DNA of 28,905 nt from CAZCCC01 sp964535715 (GTDB taxonomy: Bacteria > Patescibacteriota > Patescibacteriia > Buchananbacterales > UBA6539), in assembly GCA_964535715.1 (NCBI GenBank), contig CAZHUO010000019.1, forward strand, positions 1-28,905. The letters run 5' to 3'. The translations under genes were made by a program, and so were the position numbers. Of this stretch, positions 28,817 to 28,905 are shown in pieces (positions within the stretch are counted from its first letter, which is position 1; every line of letters starts with the position of its first letter). The notes below the pieces were generated by a model. It had not been told where the DNA came from and made no database searches. It was given only the letters and a program-made list of their open reading frames with translations.

Positions 28817-28905
28817 CTTTTATCTATTTGAGCTGATTTTTCTCATCCAGTTTTAGCAAAAAACTAATCTTCTTTGCCTAATTATTGCAGTAAAAACCTC
28901 GTAAG

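Overview
The window is AT-rich, densely packed DNA, almost all of it coded on the minus strand (glnA is the one clear plus-strand gene). Gene content suggests a Candidate Phyla Radiation / Patescibacteria-like bacterium: ComEC split into two ORFs, a stand-alone receiver domain, an S23-type four-helix-bundle protein, a GxxExxY protein, an NDK with an insert, and many genes without a Shine-Dalgarno sequence. TGA acts as a stop (ATGA overlaps; RF2 recoding site), so the UGA-glycine code of some CPR lineages does not apply. The lineage is an inference.

Region 1-1180 is non-coding, with degenerate repeats. Region 1183-12071 is the most striking part: an island of amino-acid genes and unknown genes read through four separate transcription attenuators. 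Each has a promoter, a tiny leader peptide rich in one amino-acid class, and competing antiterminator and terminator hairpins. The aromatic leader (Trp/Tyr/Phe run) precedes a BacA-like prephenate-decarboxylase-family protein, a TyrA-PheA fusion and a DAHP synthase. The isoleucine leader precedes citramalate synthase. A leucine leader and an Ile/Val/Leu/Thr leader precede two pairs of proteins that I cannot identify, which ties those unknown genes to branched-chain amino-acid supply. Three of the promoters share the same -35, spacer length, -10 and ATG position, and their leader mRNAs look almost leaderless. Between the aromatic and leucine units lie an ABC-2 exporter pair and a small multidrug-export-family protein.

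Region 12075-16850 holds a small HTH gene plus a tiny membrane protein behind a consensus promoter, then ndk, a receiver protein with a leaderless promoter, the two ComEC pieces, a small acidic ORF interrupted by a stop codon, and the four-helix-bundle protein.

Region 16999-22933 is a salvage cluster for SAM by-products: S-adenosylhomocysteinase, adenosine kinase, MTA phosphorylase and adenine phosphoribosyltransferase together convert SAH and MTA back to AMP. Inserted among them are a GxxExxY cassette with inverted-repeat ends, a frameshifted small ORF, and a PEP-utilizing mobile-domain protein coupled to the adenosine kinase. glnA diverges from apt.

Region 24535-28761 holds two sugar-nucleotide enzymes (a UDP-hexose 4-epimerase-like protein and a UDP-glucuronate decarboxylase), prfB with its programmed +1 frameshift, and three small genes (Cys-rich exported or anchored, MGMT-like, coiled-coil membrane) overlapping one another or nearly so. 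Many intergenic gaps hold imperfect hairpins built from short repeated words, a different word in each gap.
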